This document shows, one piece after another, positions 17,193-26,243 of a DNA stretch of 64,000 nucleotides. The notes below the pieces were generated by a model. The model was not told the origin of the DNA, made no database searches, and worked only from the letters and a program-made list of their open reading frames with translations. The stretch covers positions 2,957,853-3,021,852 of the forward strand of contig NZ_JAGSYA010000004.1 in assembly GCF_025685395.1 (NCBI RefSeq). Reading direction: 5' to 3'. Source of the DNA: Terriglobus tenax (GTDB taxonomy: Bacteria; Acidobacteriota; Terriglobia; Terriglobales; Acidobacteriaceae). A program made the translations under genes and the position numbers. Position 1 is the stretch's first letter. Every line of letters begins with the position of its first letter.

Positions 17193-18467
17193 CTAGCGGG
17201 TGCGCGGTGTCGAAACAGCGTCGTGCGCGCTGGGGATATAGCCTTCCTTGGCCTGAATATTCAGGTTTGGACGAAGCACACGCACATCGATGGTGCGGTA
17301 CTTGCCGTCAATGAAAGGCTGGCTGCTGTAATAGCCGACCGTGTACTGGGCGCGCATGGTGCGGCCAATCTCGGCAAAGCTGTCTTCAATGGCACGCTGA
17401 CGCCACTCCGAGTAGAGGGTTCCACCGGTTGTGTTGGTGTATTTCGGCAGAATGTTGTCCTGCATCATGAAGGGCAGGTGGAACTTGTCCACCCAGCCAA
17501 GTCCCCAGGCGGCTGAGTCGCCCACCAGGGTTCCCCAGACCGAGATCTGGTTGGCCTGCAGGTAACGGCGAACCTCGGCAAACTTGGCGTGCGAACCGTA
17601 TTCCTTGCCGTCCGAGATGACGTAGATGACGCGGCGGCGGCCCTTGGGACGCGTCGCCAGTTCCTGGGCGGCGGCAAAGATCGCGTCGTTCAGGGTGTGC
17701 TGTTCCTTCGGAATCGTCAGCGTCATGCTGTTCTGGTTCCGGACAGGCGCGGTATTGGGGTCGAACTGGCGGCCGTTGATGGTCGTGGTCTGCGACAGCG
17801 GGCCGGTGTTGTCGTACAGGGTGACCTCGCGGCCCTTGGACTTGCTGCGCTCCAGGATCGCGGGCAGACGGGCGGACTGCGAGCCGGTGAAGTCCGTCTG
17901 CTTCTTCGGTCCGTTGTTGTAAGTGAAGACGGCGACTTCGTCCTGCGGCGTAAACGCCCCGGGCATGGCCGTCAGCGAATCATTCACCTTCGACATCACG
18001 TTGAAGGGCAGGCTCTGGTCAATAACCAGAGCGATGGAGAGCGGGAACGGATCGACCGTGAAGAAGCGGGGTTGCTGCCGCACGCCGTTCTCATACACGC
18101 GCACATCGCGCCAGGTCAGTCCATAGACCAGCTGTCCCTTGTTGTCCTTCACCGTGAAGGGAACTTCGACGAAGTTAACGCGCTGGCGGATAACATACGC
18201 CGGAGCTTCACCGGAGGCAGGCAGATCAGGCTCGGGGCCAGGATCGTCCTGCGGAGCGGCGGGCTTTGCCGCCTGGGGAATCTGATTGCCGCTCGCCGGC
18301 TTCGGAGCTTCGGGTACGGCGCCCTTGCCGGGAGCCACGCCATCAAAAATAGAAGTGGGTGCGGATGAAGGGGCATCCGGGATGGCCTGCTGCTGTGCCG
18401 TTTGCTGCGTCGACTGCTGCCCGGCCAGGGCAACCGCCATGACACCTGCCATAAGTCCCAGTTTCAC
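17193..18467 (-). CDS. VWFA-related acidobacterial domain protein, secreted, altered MIDAS
   Basis: 424 residues: signal peptide, a Pro/Ala/Gln-rich linker (about 20-90), then a von Willebrand A fold of the VWFA-related acidobacterial type (VNFVEVPFTVKDNKGQLVYG, then the strand before the metal site and VIYVISDGKEYGS). The metal-ion-dependent adhesion motif D-x-S-x-S reads DQSLP, so the second serine is lost and metal binding may be weakened. It is divergent from a second protein of the same family whose motif is intact. The partner and ligand are unknown. Confidence 0.85.
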   Translation of the reverse strand: MKLGLMAGVMAVALAGQQSTQQTAQQQAIPDAPSSAPTSIFDGVAPGKGAVPEAPKPASGNQIPQAAKPAAPQDDPGPEPDLPASGEAPAYVIRQRVNFVEVPFTVKDNKGQLVYGLTWRDVRVYENGVRQQPRFFTVDPFPLSIALVIDQSLPFNVMSKVNDSLTAMPGAFTPQDEVAVFTYNNGPKKQTDFTGSQSARLPAILERSKSKGREVTLYDNTGPLSQTTTINGRQFDPNTAPVRNQNSMTLTIPKEQHTLNDAIFAAAQELATRPKGRRRVIYVISDGKEYGSHAKFAEVRRYLQANQISVWGTLVGDSAAWGLGWVDKFHLPFMMQDNILPKYTNTTGGTLYSEWRQRAIEDSFAEIGRTMRAQYTVGYYSSQPFIDGKYRTIDVRVLRPNLNIQAKEGYIPSAHDAVSTPRTR

Positions 18468-18610
18468 TTGATCTTGCCTCGCTTTCCTACCTATAGAAGA
18501 CTATCAGTGCGGTGATTCGGCGTCACCGTTCTATCAATTTTGACGCTGCCGGGCCATAGGGGTTGCTATGCCGTGCACCAACAGGAGCCGGAAGCGTCTA
18601 AAAAGGTGAT

Positions 18611-19669
18611 ATGCAGAGAGCAAAGTGGTGTATTGCAGCAGTTTTGGCCCTGGGATGCGCCCAAACCTGGGCGCAGGAAGCCCCGTCTCCCGGAGGAGCG
18701 CCGCCCATGAGCTCCGCCCCCAGCGCTGCGCAGGAGGCCACGGACGCCGCCCCGACCCTGCGGGTGAACGTCAACCTGGTGAATACGTACTTCTCCGTCC
18801 GTGACAAAAACGGCTTCATCACCGACCTGACCAAGGATGCCTGTATCGTCCGCGAGGACGGCGTCGAACAGAAGATCAAGAACTTCACCACGGAAAAGAA
18901 CCTCCCGCTGACGGTGGGCATCCTTCTGGACACCTCCGGCAGCATGGAGCGCGTTCTCCCCATGGAGCAGGACTCCGGCTCCGAGTTCCTGAAGGGCATG
19001 TTGACCCCCAAGGACGAGGCCTTCCTCATCACCTTTGACGTGAACGTGGACCTGCTGGCCGACTACACCAGCAGCTCCCGCGAGCTGGATCGCCAGATTC
19101 ACAAGGCGCGGGTAAACACGGCGTCCTCTTCCGGCGGTGTTCCTGGAATCGGCGGTGGCCCCGTGCCGGTAGGCAATCCCCGCGGAACCCTGCTGTACGA
19201 CGCCGTCTACCTGGCTGCACACGACAAGCTGCGAGCCGAGGCAGGCCGCAAGGTTATCGTCGTACTGACGGACGGCGTGGACCAGGGCAGCCAGGAGACG
19301 CTGAAGTCTTCCATCGAGTCTGCCCAGAAGGCCAACGCCATCGTCTACGTCATCCTGGTGGAGGACCGCAGCTTTTACTCCAACGGCGGCATCATGATCG
19401 GTGGCGGTGGTGGTGGCGGCTACATGAAGAAGCTGGCCGAAGAGACCGGTGGCCGCATGATCGACGTTGGCTCCAACGGGAAAAAATTGAAGGACGCCTT
19501 CCTGCAGATCAGCGACGAGCTGCGCACCCAGTACCTGATGAGCTACACCCCCACCAACAACAAGCTGGACGGCACCTTCCGCAAGCAGGAGATCACCTGC
19601 GGCGAAAAGGGCCTGAAGGTGCAGGCGCGGCGCGGCTACTACGCCGTGGATGAAGGCGCGACCAACTAG
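18611..19669 (+). CDS. VWFA-related acidobacterial domain protein, secreted, intact MIDAS
   Basis: 352 residues: signal peptide (about 1-20), short Pro/Ala-rich linker, then a VWA fold with the complete metal motif DTSGS in ILLDTSGSMERVL, the conserved threonine region later, and VIVVLTDGVDQGSQE. A run of seven Gly sits in the IGGGGGGGYM loop. The family occurs in many copies in Acidobacteriota and is presumed to mediate extracellular protein contacts. It is divergent from the related gene at 17.2-18.5 kb. Confidence 0.9.
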   Translation: MQRAKWCIAAVLALGCAQTWAQEAPSPGGAPPMSSAPSAAQEATDAAPTLRVNVNLVNTYFSVRDKNGFITDLTKDACIVREDGVEQKIKNFTTEKNLPLTVGILLDTSGSMERVLPMEQDSGSEFLKGMLTPKDEAFLITFDVNVDLLADYTSSSRELDRQIHKARVNTASSSGGVPGIGGGPVPVGNPRGTLLYDAVYLAAHDKLRAEAGRKVIVVLTDGVDQGSQETLKSSIESAQKANAIVYVILVEDRSFYSNGGIMIGGGGGGGYMKKLAEETGGRMIDVGSNGKKLKDAFLQISDELRTQYLMSYTPTNNKLDGTFRKQEITCGEKGLKVQARRGYYAVDEGATN

Positions 19670-19700
19670 CTGTTGGTTCTTAGATATTTGTCGTTAGAAG

Positions 19701-19735
19701 AAGCCCATCTCTGCATCTCGGAGGTGGGCTTTTGT
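19701..19735 (+). terminator. Terminator of the plus-strand VWA gene
   Basis: AAGCCCATCTC pairs with GAGGTGGGCTT (one mismatch-type wobble) and is followed by TTGTTTT. Confidence 0.8.
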
Positions 19736-19783
19736 TTTGGCGGCGACAAAGTCCGTGAGTCATTACAAATACGGAGGTCGCGC

Positions 19784-20332
19784 CTAGAACAGGGACACCT
19801 GTTCTGCAGGTGGTCCGTCGAACTTCGCCGCACGCTCCAGCCGCAACAGCTTCTCCTTGCGGTGCTTGCCGCCGCCATAGCCGGTCAGCGATCCATCCGC
19901 CCCAATCACGCGGTGGCAGGGGACGACGATGGCGATGCGGTTCTGCCCGTTGGCTCCGCCAATGGCGCGGCTGGCGGAGGGCTGCGCCCCAATCGTCACC
20001 GCAAGCTCTCCGTAGGTACTGGTGGTGCCATAGGGCACCGCCCGCAGGGCATTCCATACGCGGATCTGGAAGCTGCTGCCCGGTGTGACCAGCGGCACGG
20101 TGAACTGCTGCAATGTGCAGGCGAAGTACGCAGCCAGCTCCTGCTCTATCTGGTCATGGTGCGGTGTGCGTCCTGGCAGAATGGCGTAGCCATAACGCGT
20201 TTGCAACTCATGCTTCTCCGCCGGCAGGGCAGGCCGGTCGGCGAACTCCAGCAGCACAAGACCCTGCCGCTCGGCCATGGTAACCATGGGGCCGAGCGGC
20301 GTGTCGAATGTGCTGGTGAGCAGTTCTTTCAT
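19784..20332 (-). CDS. ogt: Methylated-DNA--[protein]-cysteine S-methyltransferase
   Basis: 182 residues from the ATG at 20332. The active-site motif is VVPCHRVIGADGSLTGYGGG, with the methyl-accepting Cys in PCHR. TYGELAVTIGAQPSASRAIG is the DNA-binding helix-turn-helix with its arginine finger. It repairs O6-alkylguanine in one suicidal step. The short N-terminus starting KELLTSTFDTPLGP places it nearer to Ogt than to the bifunctional Ada. A longer frame to 20377 uses TTG and is less likely. Confidence 0.93.
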   Translation of the reverse strand: MKELLTSTFDTPLGPMVTMAERQGLVLLEFADRPALPAEKHELQTRYGYAILPGRTPHHDQIEQELAAYFACTLQQFTVPLVTPGSSFQIRVWNALRAVPYGTTSTYGELAVTIGAQPSASRAIGGANGQNRIAIVVPCHRVIGADGSLTGYGGGKHRKEKLLRLERAAKFDGPPAEQVSLF

Positions 20333-20370
20333 GCGAGGAATGCGATCGAGATGTGGGCACCCGGTTTTTA

Positions 20371-20391
20371 CTGACAACTAAGAACTGACAA
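20371..20391. repeat. Stop-adjacent 21-base repeat, copy 1
   Basis: This segment matches 35590-35610 at 20 of 21 bases. On the minus strand it begins seven bases after the hisA stop. It consists of two TTGTCAG units separated by TTCTTAG. Confidence 0.75.
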
Positions 20392-20397
20392 ATGTCG

Positions 20398-21096
20398 TTA
20401 AGCGTCCATCGCTCCCGAGTAGACAGCCATACCGACCACGGCGTCTACGCCGAAGGCATCGAGGTCTTCGACCTCCTGCATGGAGCGGATGCCGCCGGCG
20501 ACGATCAACTGCCTGGTCGTCGTGGCCCGCAGAATCGCCGCCGTGTCGATGGGGAAGCCCTGCATGGTGCCCTCCGTGTCCACGTGCGTGTACAGGAAGG
20601 CGGAGCAGTAATCTTCCAGCCAGGTGATGGCCTCTTCCGGAGTCAGGTCCACGTTGGCCTGCCATCCGCGCACGGCCACCTTGCCGTTCTTCGTATCGAC
20701 AGAGAAGACCAGGTTCTCTTCGCCAACGTCTTTCTTCAGCGACGCGGCGAAGTCCTTGCGGATGAGCTCATCGGACTTGGCATCCGGCTCCGTGTTGAAC
20801 AGCGAGCTGCCGAAGATGACGCGCTTCGCTCCGCCATCCAGCAACGCCTTGGCGTCCTCCGCAGTGCGGATGCCGCCGCCCACCTGCACAGGCAGGCGCC
20901 TGGCGATGTCGGCGATCAGGGCCTTGTTGTCGCCCTTGCGCAGCGCGGCGTCCAGGTCGATGAGCTGGACGAGCGGGTATTTGCTGAAGCGCTCGATCCA
21001 GTAGTCGAAGTCGTCAAAGCTGAGCTTCAGTTCCGCGCCCTGGCGGAGTTGAACGATCTTGCCGTTCATCAGGTCAATGGATGGGATAAGTGCCAC
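20398..21096 (-). CDS. hisA: 1-(5-phosphoribosyl)-5-[(5-phosphoribosylamino)methylideneamino]imidazole-4-carboxamide isomerase
   Basis: 232 residues, a TIM barrel starting MALIPSIDLMNGKIVQLRQG with the catalytic Asp in SIDLMNG. The second Asp lies in the VDTKNGKVAVRGW segment, and VGGGIRTAEDA and VAGGIRSM are the two phosphate-binding loops. It opens the ribose ring of ProFAR in histidine synthesis. It is the last gene of the his operon, separated from hisF by 123 bases holding dispersed repeats. Confidence 0.95.
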   Translation of the reverse strand: MALIPSIDLMNGKIVQLRQGAELKLSFDDFDYWIERFSKYPLVQLIDLDAALRKGDNKALIADIARRLPVQVGGGIRTAEDAKALLDGGAKRVIFGSSLFNTEPDAKSDELIRKDFAASLKKDVGEENLVFSVDTKNGKVAVRGWQANVDLTPEEAITWLEDYCSAFLYTHVDTEGTMQGFPIDTAAILRATTTRQLIVAGGIRSMQEVEDLDAFGVDAVVGMAVYSGAMDA

Positions 21097-21128
21097 AGGA
21101 TTGCCTTTCGTCGATGTTGCTTTTCTTG

Positions 21129-21199
21129 TTTGTCATCCTGAGCAACGCGAAGGATCCGCTTTTCGCTTTTGCTCTTTTGTTTGTCATCCCGTAGGGATC
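21129..21199. repeat. Paired TTTGTCATCC repeats between hisF and hisA
   Basis: TTTGTCATCC starts at 21129 and again at 21180. The first copy continues TGAGCAACGCGAAGGATC, the second CGTAGGGATC, which is itself a small palindrome (ATCCC-GTA-GGGAT). A degenerate copy is seen near 14175. This looks like an interspersed repeat family. Confidence 0.6.
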
Positions 21200-21219
21200 T
21201 GCTTCTTGTACTGACGCCT

Positions 21220-21999
21220 TCAGCACGGCAACCTCATCGGAATGCCACTCTTCGCCAGCTCTTCCTTAAGCGCGCGGCTCGAAGTCACACCGAAGTGAAA
21301 GATGCTGGCCGCAAGCGCCGCATCGGCCTTGCCCGCGGTGAATACATCCGCAAAGTGCTGTGCGGTGCCTGCGCCTCCGCTGGCGATGACGGGAATCTGC
21401 ACGGCTTCCGAGACAGCGGCGGTGAGCTCGCAATCAAAGCCTTTGCGCATTCCGTCAGAGTCCATGCTGGTCAACAAGATCTCGCCTGCGCCGCGATCTT
21501 CGGCTTCGCGCGCCCAGTCCACCACCTTCAGGCCCGTCGGCTTACGTCCACCGGCGACGTAGACTTCGGCGTTGCGCACAGGGTCAGACGAATCAACAGC
21601 GCGACGCGCGTCAATCGCAACGACTACAGCCTGCGCTCCGAAGGCAGAACCTATCTCGCCAATCAGCTCCGGCCGCGAGATAGCAGCGGAGTTGATGCTG
21701 ACCTTATCGGCTCCGGCGAGGAAGACAGCCTCAGCTTCCGATGCCGAGCGAATGCCGCCGCCAACGGTAAACGGAATGAAGAGCTGTGACGCGGCGCGCT
21801 TCACGGTATCGATCAGCGTGGCGCGGCCTTCGTGCGTTGCCGTAATGTCGAGCAGGACGATCTCGTCGGCGCCTGCGGCGGCGTGGCGATGCGCCAGTTC
21901 GGCCGGGTCGCCGGCGTCAATGATGTCGACAAACTGAATGCCCTTGACGACGCGTCCGTCACGAACGTCCAGGCAGGCGATGATGCGTTTCGTCAGCAT
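21220..21999 (-). CDS. hisF: Imidazole glycerol phosphate synthase, cyclase subunit
   Basis: 259 residues, a TIM barrel starting [20 protein letters not shown] with the catalytic Asp in CLDV. The second Asp is in [15 protein letters not shown], and [14 protein letters not shown] is a phosphate loop. With HisH it makes imidazole glycerol phosphate and AICAR. Its start overlaps the end of the YcxB-like gene by seven bases, so translation is probably coupled. Confidence 0.95.
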   Translation of the reverse strand: MLTKRIIACLDVRDGRVVKGIQFVDIIDAGDPAELAHRHAAAGADEIVLLDITATHEGRATLIDTVKRAASQLFIPFTVGGGIRSASEAEAVFLAGADKVSINSAAISRPELIGEIGSAFGAQAVVVAIDARRAVDSSDPVRNAEVYVAGGRKPTGLKVVDWAREAEDRGAGEILLTSMDSDGMRKGFDCELTAAVSEAVQIPVIASGGAGTAQHFADVFTAGKADAALAASIFHFGVTSSRALKEELAKSGIPMRLPC

Positions 22000-22514
22000 T
22001 GCTTGCGTCCTAATGTTGCATAGTGTGTTCGGAGATCATCCCATGCTTCTTGCGGAAGAGCACGATTGGGAATGAAGATGAAGCGCTTCTTTTCAATGAA
22101 TAATAAGGTGATGTTGCTGTCAGTGATCAGGCCACAGATGGAAGGCCAAAGGAGGCGCTCTTCGCCGTTATCGCGGTTATCTTTGACGTTCACAACGACT
22201 TGTTCATCATTCCATTCGAGTTCAGCTGGAATAGCGTTGCCGGTTGGATTCATTGATCTCCAGCAACCGCGCAATTGATAGATGCGAGTGAGTGGCATGC
22301 CGATGCCAAACACAAACCCGAGGATCAAGTAGAAATGATCGAAACCTTCATTACCTATGTATAGATACAACTCAAAAAAGACTAGGCTACAGCCAGCTAG
22401 TGGGCAAATCCATATAAGAAAAATATAGAAGAGCCTGCTTGTCCATTTCCGACTGTAGTAAGCGCGTTGGGCTGCAAGATAGTCGTCGTAGGTAAGGAGG
22501 TAATCGTAAGCCAT
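21993..22514 (-). CDS. YcxB-like two-pass membrane protein inside the his operon
   Basis: 173 residues with two membrane segments (about 28-50 and 58-78), then a soluble domain with [20 protein letters not shown] and [14 protein letters not shown], the pattern of YcxB-like proteins (Pfam YcxB). The function of that family is unknown. The ATG is directly after the hisH stop and the end overlaps hisF by seven bases. The codon composition is visibly more A+T-rich than in the his genes, so it may have been acquired. A role in histidine synthesis is not implied by its domain. Confidence 0.7.
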   Translation of the reverse strand: MAYDYLLTYDDYLAAQRAYYSRKWTSRLFYIFLIWICPLAGCSLVFFELYLYIGNEGFDHFYLILGFVFGIGMPLTRIYQLRGCWRSMNPTGNAIPAELEWNDEQVVVNVKDNRDNGEERLLWPSICGLITDSNITLLFIEKKRFIFIPNRALPQEAWDDLRTHYATLGRKQC

Positions 22515-23123
22515 TCATATCTCCAGAAAATTCTTCAACAACTGCAAGCCGGTTTCGCCGGACTTCTCCGGGTGGAACTGCACGCCCATCACATTGCCGC
22601 GTTCTACGACTGCGGTGAAGGGCCCGCCATACGTTGTAGTGGCGGCGGTATCTTCACTCACCGGAGCGCGCCAGGAGTGGGTGTAGTAGACGAAGCTCCC
22701 TTCGGCCACACCGCGCAACAGGCGCGAGTCCGGGCGGATGTTCTCAAGCGAGTTCCAGCCGACGTGCGGGCTCTTCAACGGCTCGCCATGGAAGCTCTCC
22801 GGAAAGCGCTCGCACTGCCCGCCGAAGTGGCACAGGCCATCGGTCGACGGCGCTTCAGTAGAACCCATATACAACCACTGCAGGCCAACGCAGATGCCGA
22901 GGAAGGGCGTGCCCTTGGCTGCGGCCTCGCGGATGGCCTCGGTGAGTTGCAGATCGTGCAGAAGTTGCGTCGCCTGGAAATGCCCAACGCCGGGCAGAAC
23001 GATCTTGCTCGCGCTGCACACGACGTCGGGCGACTGCGTGACCTCAGTCTCCGCGCCAAGGTAGTTCAGCGCCTTGACGACGCTGGTGAGGTTTCCGGCT
23101 TTGTAGTCGATGACTGCGATCAT
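22515..23123 (-). CDS. hisH: Imidazole glycerol phosphate synthase, glutamine amidotransferase subunit
   Basis: 202 residues, class I amidotransferase. The nucleophile Cys is in GICVGLQWL, and the catalytic His and Glu are in GVQFHPEKSG. It hydrolyses glutamine and channels ammonia to HisF. The YcxB-like gene separates it from hisF. Upstream is a 66-base spacer made of an inverted repeat. Confidence 0.95.
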   Translation of the reverse strand: MIAVIDYKAGNLTSVVKALNYLGAETEVTQSPDVVCSASKIVLPGVGHFQATQLLHDLQLTEAIREAAAKGTPFLGICVGLQWLYMGSTEAPSTDGLCHFGGQCERFPESFHGEPLKSPHVGWNSLENIRPDSRLLRGVAEGSFVYYTHSWRAPVSEDTAATTTYGGPFTAVVERGNVMGVQFHPEKSGETGLQLLKNFLEI

Positions 23124-23130
23124 GGCTAGC

Positions 23131-23190
23131 CTCTAGCTCTTAGCTGTTAGCCGCTAGCTAGAAGCTAGGAGCTAACAGCTAGAAGCTGGT
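23131..23190. repeat. TAG-rich inverted repeat between hisB and hisH
   Basis: TAGCTGTTAGC at 23141-23151 and GCTAACAGCTA at 23171-23181 form a perfect 11-bp inverted repeat. The whole 60 bases are built from CTAGAAGCT and TAGCT units, with TAG or TAA in several frames, and fill the spacer completely. Confidence 0.75.
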
Positions 23191-23879
23191 TACAGAAGTC
23201 CCTTCGTGCTCGGCAGAATCTCCGCCATGCGCTCATCGCGGCTGCAGGCTCCGCGCAGGGCGCGTGCAAACGCTTTGAAGATTGCCTCGATCTTGTGATG
23301 GTTGCTGCGGCCGTACATTGTCTTAACGTGGACGTTGGCGCGAGCACCACGTGCGAAGCCGTCGAAGAAGTCGGCGAGCAGCTCGCTCTGGAAGTCGCCG
23401 ACGATGCGCGTCTTCACCTTGTCGTCGACCACGTAGGCCACGCGGCCCGAGAGATCGACGGCGGCGACGGCCAGCGTTTCATCCATGGCCATGACGAAGT
23501 ATCCCGCGCGCAGGATGCCCTTCTTGTTGCCCAGCGCCTTGTCAAAAGCCTCGCCCAGAGCGATACCCACGTCTTCCACGGTGTGGTGCTGGTCTACGTC
23601 CAGATCACCAGTCGAGGTCAACGTCAGGTCGAAACCGCCGTGGCGCGTGAACAGCTCCAGCATGTGGTCGAAGAAGCGGATGCCGGTCGTCACCTTGTAG
23701 ATGCCAGTGCCGTCGATGTTCAGCTTCAGAGCGATCTGCGTCTCGGTGGTGATTCGCTTGATCGTAGCGGTGCGCGCCTTCAAGGGCTTGGGGGCTGCGA
23801 CGGGGGCCGGGGCTGCAGTCTTAGCTGCAGTCGCAGGTTCCTTAACTACATTCTTCAGTCTTTTTTTACTCGTACTCAT
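23190..23879 (-). CDS. hisB: Imidazoleglycerol-phosphate dehydratase with basic N-terminal extension
   Basis: 229 residues. From about residue 37 it is a complete [42 protein letters not shown] and [17 protein letters not shown] carry the His/Glu/Asp manganese ligands. It has no phosphatase domain, so HisN is encoded elsewhere. The first 36 residues form a Lys/Ala/Pro-rich tail of unknown function. Its start overlaps hisC by 14 bases. An internal start after the tail is possible but lacks a good site. Confidence 0.93.
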   Translation of the reverse strand: MSTSKKRLKNVVKEPATAAKTAAPAPVAAPKPLKARTATIKRITTETQIALKLNIDGTGIYKVTTGIRFFDHMLELFTRHGGFDLTLTSTGDLDVDQHHTVEDVGIALGEAFDKALGNKKGILRAGYFVMAMDETLAVAAVDLSGRVAYVVDDKVKTRIVGDFQSELLADFFDGFARGARANVHVKTMYGRSNHHKIEAIFKAFARALRGACSRDERMAEILPSTKGLL

Positions 23880-24984
23880 GTTCGTCTCCGCTGGTTCCTT
23901 TGCTCAGGCCGGCTTCTTCCGGCGTCCAGTTCATGGCGTGGATGGCGAGCTTCAGCGCTGCAAGGCCGCGCTCGACGTGATCATTGGGCCCGATGGTGAT
24001 GCGCACGCAGCCTTGCAGGCCCGGGTCGCTGGAGCGGTCGCGCAGCAGCACACCGTGCGCGCGAGCATCGGCAACAAGCTGCTTGTGGCGCGGCCCAATG
24101 CGCATCAGGATAAAGTTCGCATGCGACGGATAATGCGGAATGCCTAGCTCATCCAGACCCGCGGCCATCTTCCGCATACCGTGCTTGATCTGCTCGGCGT
24201 ACCACTCGATGTAAATGTCGTCTTCCAGCGAAGCTTCGAGCGCAGCCAGAGCTACGCCATTCACGTTGTAGGGCGAAGCTGCCTTGCGCAGATGCGTGAT
24301 CATCTCGGCTGAGGCCAGCAGAGCGCCGATACGCAGGTTCGCAAGCCCATAGGCCTTCGAGAAAGTGCGCGCGACGATGACATTCGGCAGCGAGGCAAGC
24401 TCATCGAGAATGGTCTCACCGAAGAAGTGGAAGTAGGCTTCATCGACCAGCACAGCGGCCTGCGGAGCGGCGTTGGCAATGGTGCGGATCTGTTCCCGGG
24501 TGATCGTGGTGCCGGTGGGGTTGTTGGGCGAGCAGAGGATGACGAGCTTGGTCTTCTCCGTAATGGCCGCGAGGAAACGCTCATACGGGAAGGCCAGTGT
24601 TTCATCGGCCTGGATGCGGTTGAGCTTCGCACCCATGGCCAGCACGTTGACGTCGTACATGAAGAAGCTGGGTACAGCGACCACGGCTTCATCGCCCTCG
24701 TTTAGGAAGGTGAAGGTCACCAGGTGAATGGCTTCATCGACCGCGTTGGTCAGCAGCACCTGATTCGGCTGCAGACCAAGGTGCGCGGCCAGCTTGCGCT
24801 CGACGGGTTCGCGCTCGGGATAGATGGTGAAGCTCTCGGCCGTGAGCGAACGCACGCGCTCCAGCACCTTCGGCGAAGGCGCGAAGGTGTTTTCGTTGAA
24901 GTCCAGGCGAAGGGCCGTACGCCCCGCAAGCGGCGGGTGATACTCCGGCATCTGGTCGATGGCTTTGCGCGGCTTTACGCTCAT
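23866..24984 (-). CDS. hisC: Histidinol-phosphate aminotransferase
   Basis: 372 residues, fold type I PLP enzyme. [14 protein letters not shown] at the N-terminus, [19 protein letters not shown] and [15 protein letters not shown] (the lysine that binds PLP) are the family signatures. It converts imidazole acetol phosphate to histidinol phosphate. It overlaps hisD by four bases at its start and hisB by 14 at its end. Confidence 0.95.
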   Translation of the reverse strand: MSVKPRKAIDQMPEYHPPLAGRTALRLDFNENTFAPSPKVLERVRSLTAESFTIYPEREPVERKLAAHLGLQPNQVLLTNAVDEAIHLVTFTFLNEGDEAVVAVPSFFMYDVNVLAMGAKLNRIQADETLAFPYERFLAAITEKTKLVILCSPNNPTGTTITREQIRTIANAAPQAAVLVDEAYFHFFGETILDELASLPNVIVARTFSKAYGLANLRIGALLASAEMITHLRKAASPYNVNGVALAALEASLEDDIYIEWYAEQIKHGMRKMAAGLDELGIPHYPSHANFILMRIGPRHKQLVADARAHGVLLRDRSSDPGLQGCVRITIGPNDHVERGLAALKLAIHAMNWTPEEAGLSKGTSGDEHEYE

Positions 24985-26243
24985 GGATTTAACCTCGCCC
25001 GGACCGATTCCGCGTGGCCGACAAGACCTTCGGCCTCAGCCAGTGCAATGGCATGGGGCCCGAGCTTTGCCAGTCCCTTGGCCGTGTACTGCTGCACGGT
25101 GATCAGCTTCAGGAAGTCCATCACACTCAGCCCGCCACGCAAACGTCCGGTGCGTCCGGTCGGCAGCACATGGTTCGGCCCGGAGACGTAGTCGCCCATC
25201 GACTGCGGCGAATGCGGACCGATGAAGACCGAGCCGGCATTGCGCACCCATTGCAGATCGTCCGGATGGTCGACCGTCAGATGTTCGGGCGCCAGCATGT
25301 TGGTCAGCGCCTGCGCTTCACGCGGGTGCTCGCAGACAAAGATCGCGCCACGCGCTTCCAGGCTCTGCTTGGCCAGCTTGTTCTTCTTTGCCAGCAGCTT
25401 TACCTGCTTCAATACCTCTTTGCCCAGCGGCTCGTTGGTCGTAATGAAGATGGCCAGCGTCTCGGGGTCATGCTCAGCCTGTGCGACCAGGTCGGTCGCG
25501 ATGCCAAGCGGATCGCCGAGGTCGCTGGTGACGACGATCTCCGTTGGCCCGGCGGGCATGTCGATGCCGCAATCCTGCGAGACAAGCTGCTTGGCTGCGG
25601 TAACGTACAGATTGCCCGGTCCGACGATGCGCGTGACCGGCGGAGTGCTTTCTGTGCCGTAGGCAAGCATGGCGATGGCCTGTGCTCCGCCCACGCGATA
25701 GAACTCGGTCACGCCGCAGAGGTGCGCCGCGGCCAGCGTCTCCTGCGCCGGGTTGGGGCTGCAGACGACGATGCGTTCCACACCCGCAACCTGCGCGGGC
25801 AGTGTGGTCATCAGCACGGTCGATGGCAGCGGATAGCGGCCCCCCGGAACATAGCAACCCACGGCATCCAGCGGACGAATGATCTGCCCGGTGCGCACGC
25901 CGCTGGCCGGCTCAATGATCCAGTCCTCCGGCATTTGCGCCTCGGCAAAGGCGTGGATGTTGGCTGCGGCCTCTTTCATCGCGGCCTTCAGCGCCTTAGG
26001 CAGAGCGTTCCACGCGGCTTCCATCTCGGCGGGATCGACGAGAATGTCCTGCCCGGGCGTGAGGCCGTCAAACTGCTCGGCGTAGGCGCGCAGGGCTTTG
26101 TCGCCCTTGCGCTTCACGTCGGCGACGATCTTTTTGACGGCAGGCGCAACGGTAGCCGTGGAGGTGGCGCCACGCGCGGCGATCTGCTCGATCATCGAGG
26201 TGGCCTCTGCTGCCGATTTGCCGAAGGTGCGGATCAGTTTCAT
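24981..26243 (-). CDS. hisD: Histidinol dehydrogenase
   Basis: 420 residues. The central signature from PGGRYPLPSTVLMT through GPGNLYVTAAKQLV to DMPAGPTEIVV is clear. The zinc- and base-forming His residues are in LAPEHLTVDHPDDL. It carries out the last two oxidations to histidine. It sits one base after hisG and overlaps hisC by four bases. Confidence 0.95.
   Translation of the reverse strand: MKLIRTFGKSAAEATSMIEQIAARGATSTATVAPAVKKIVADVKRKGDKALRAYAEQFDGLTPGQDILVDPAEMEAAWNALPKALKAAMKEAAANIHAFAEAQMPEDWIIEPASGVRTGQIIRPLDAVGCYVPGGRYPLPSTVLMTTLPAQVAGVERIVVCSPNPAQETLAAAHLCGVTEFYRVGGAQAIAMLAYGTESTPPVTRIVGPGNLYVTAAKQLVSQDCGIDMPAGPTEIVVTSDLGDPLGIATDLVAQAEHDPETLAIFITTNEPLGKEVLKQVKLLAKKNKLAKQSLEARGAIFVCEHPREAQALTNMLAPEHLTVDHPDDLQWVRNAGSVFIGPHSPQSMGDYVSGPNHVLPTGRTGRLRGGLSVMDFLKLITVQQYTAKGLAKLGPHAIALAEAEGLVGHAESVRARLNP

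Noticed and set aside
23131..23190. CRISPR-like array between hisB and hisH
   Set aside because: The units are only about 10 bases and inverted, with no spacers of regular length.
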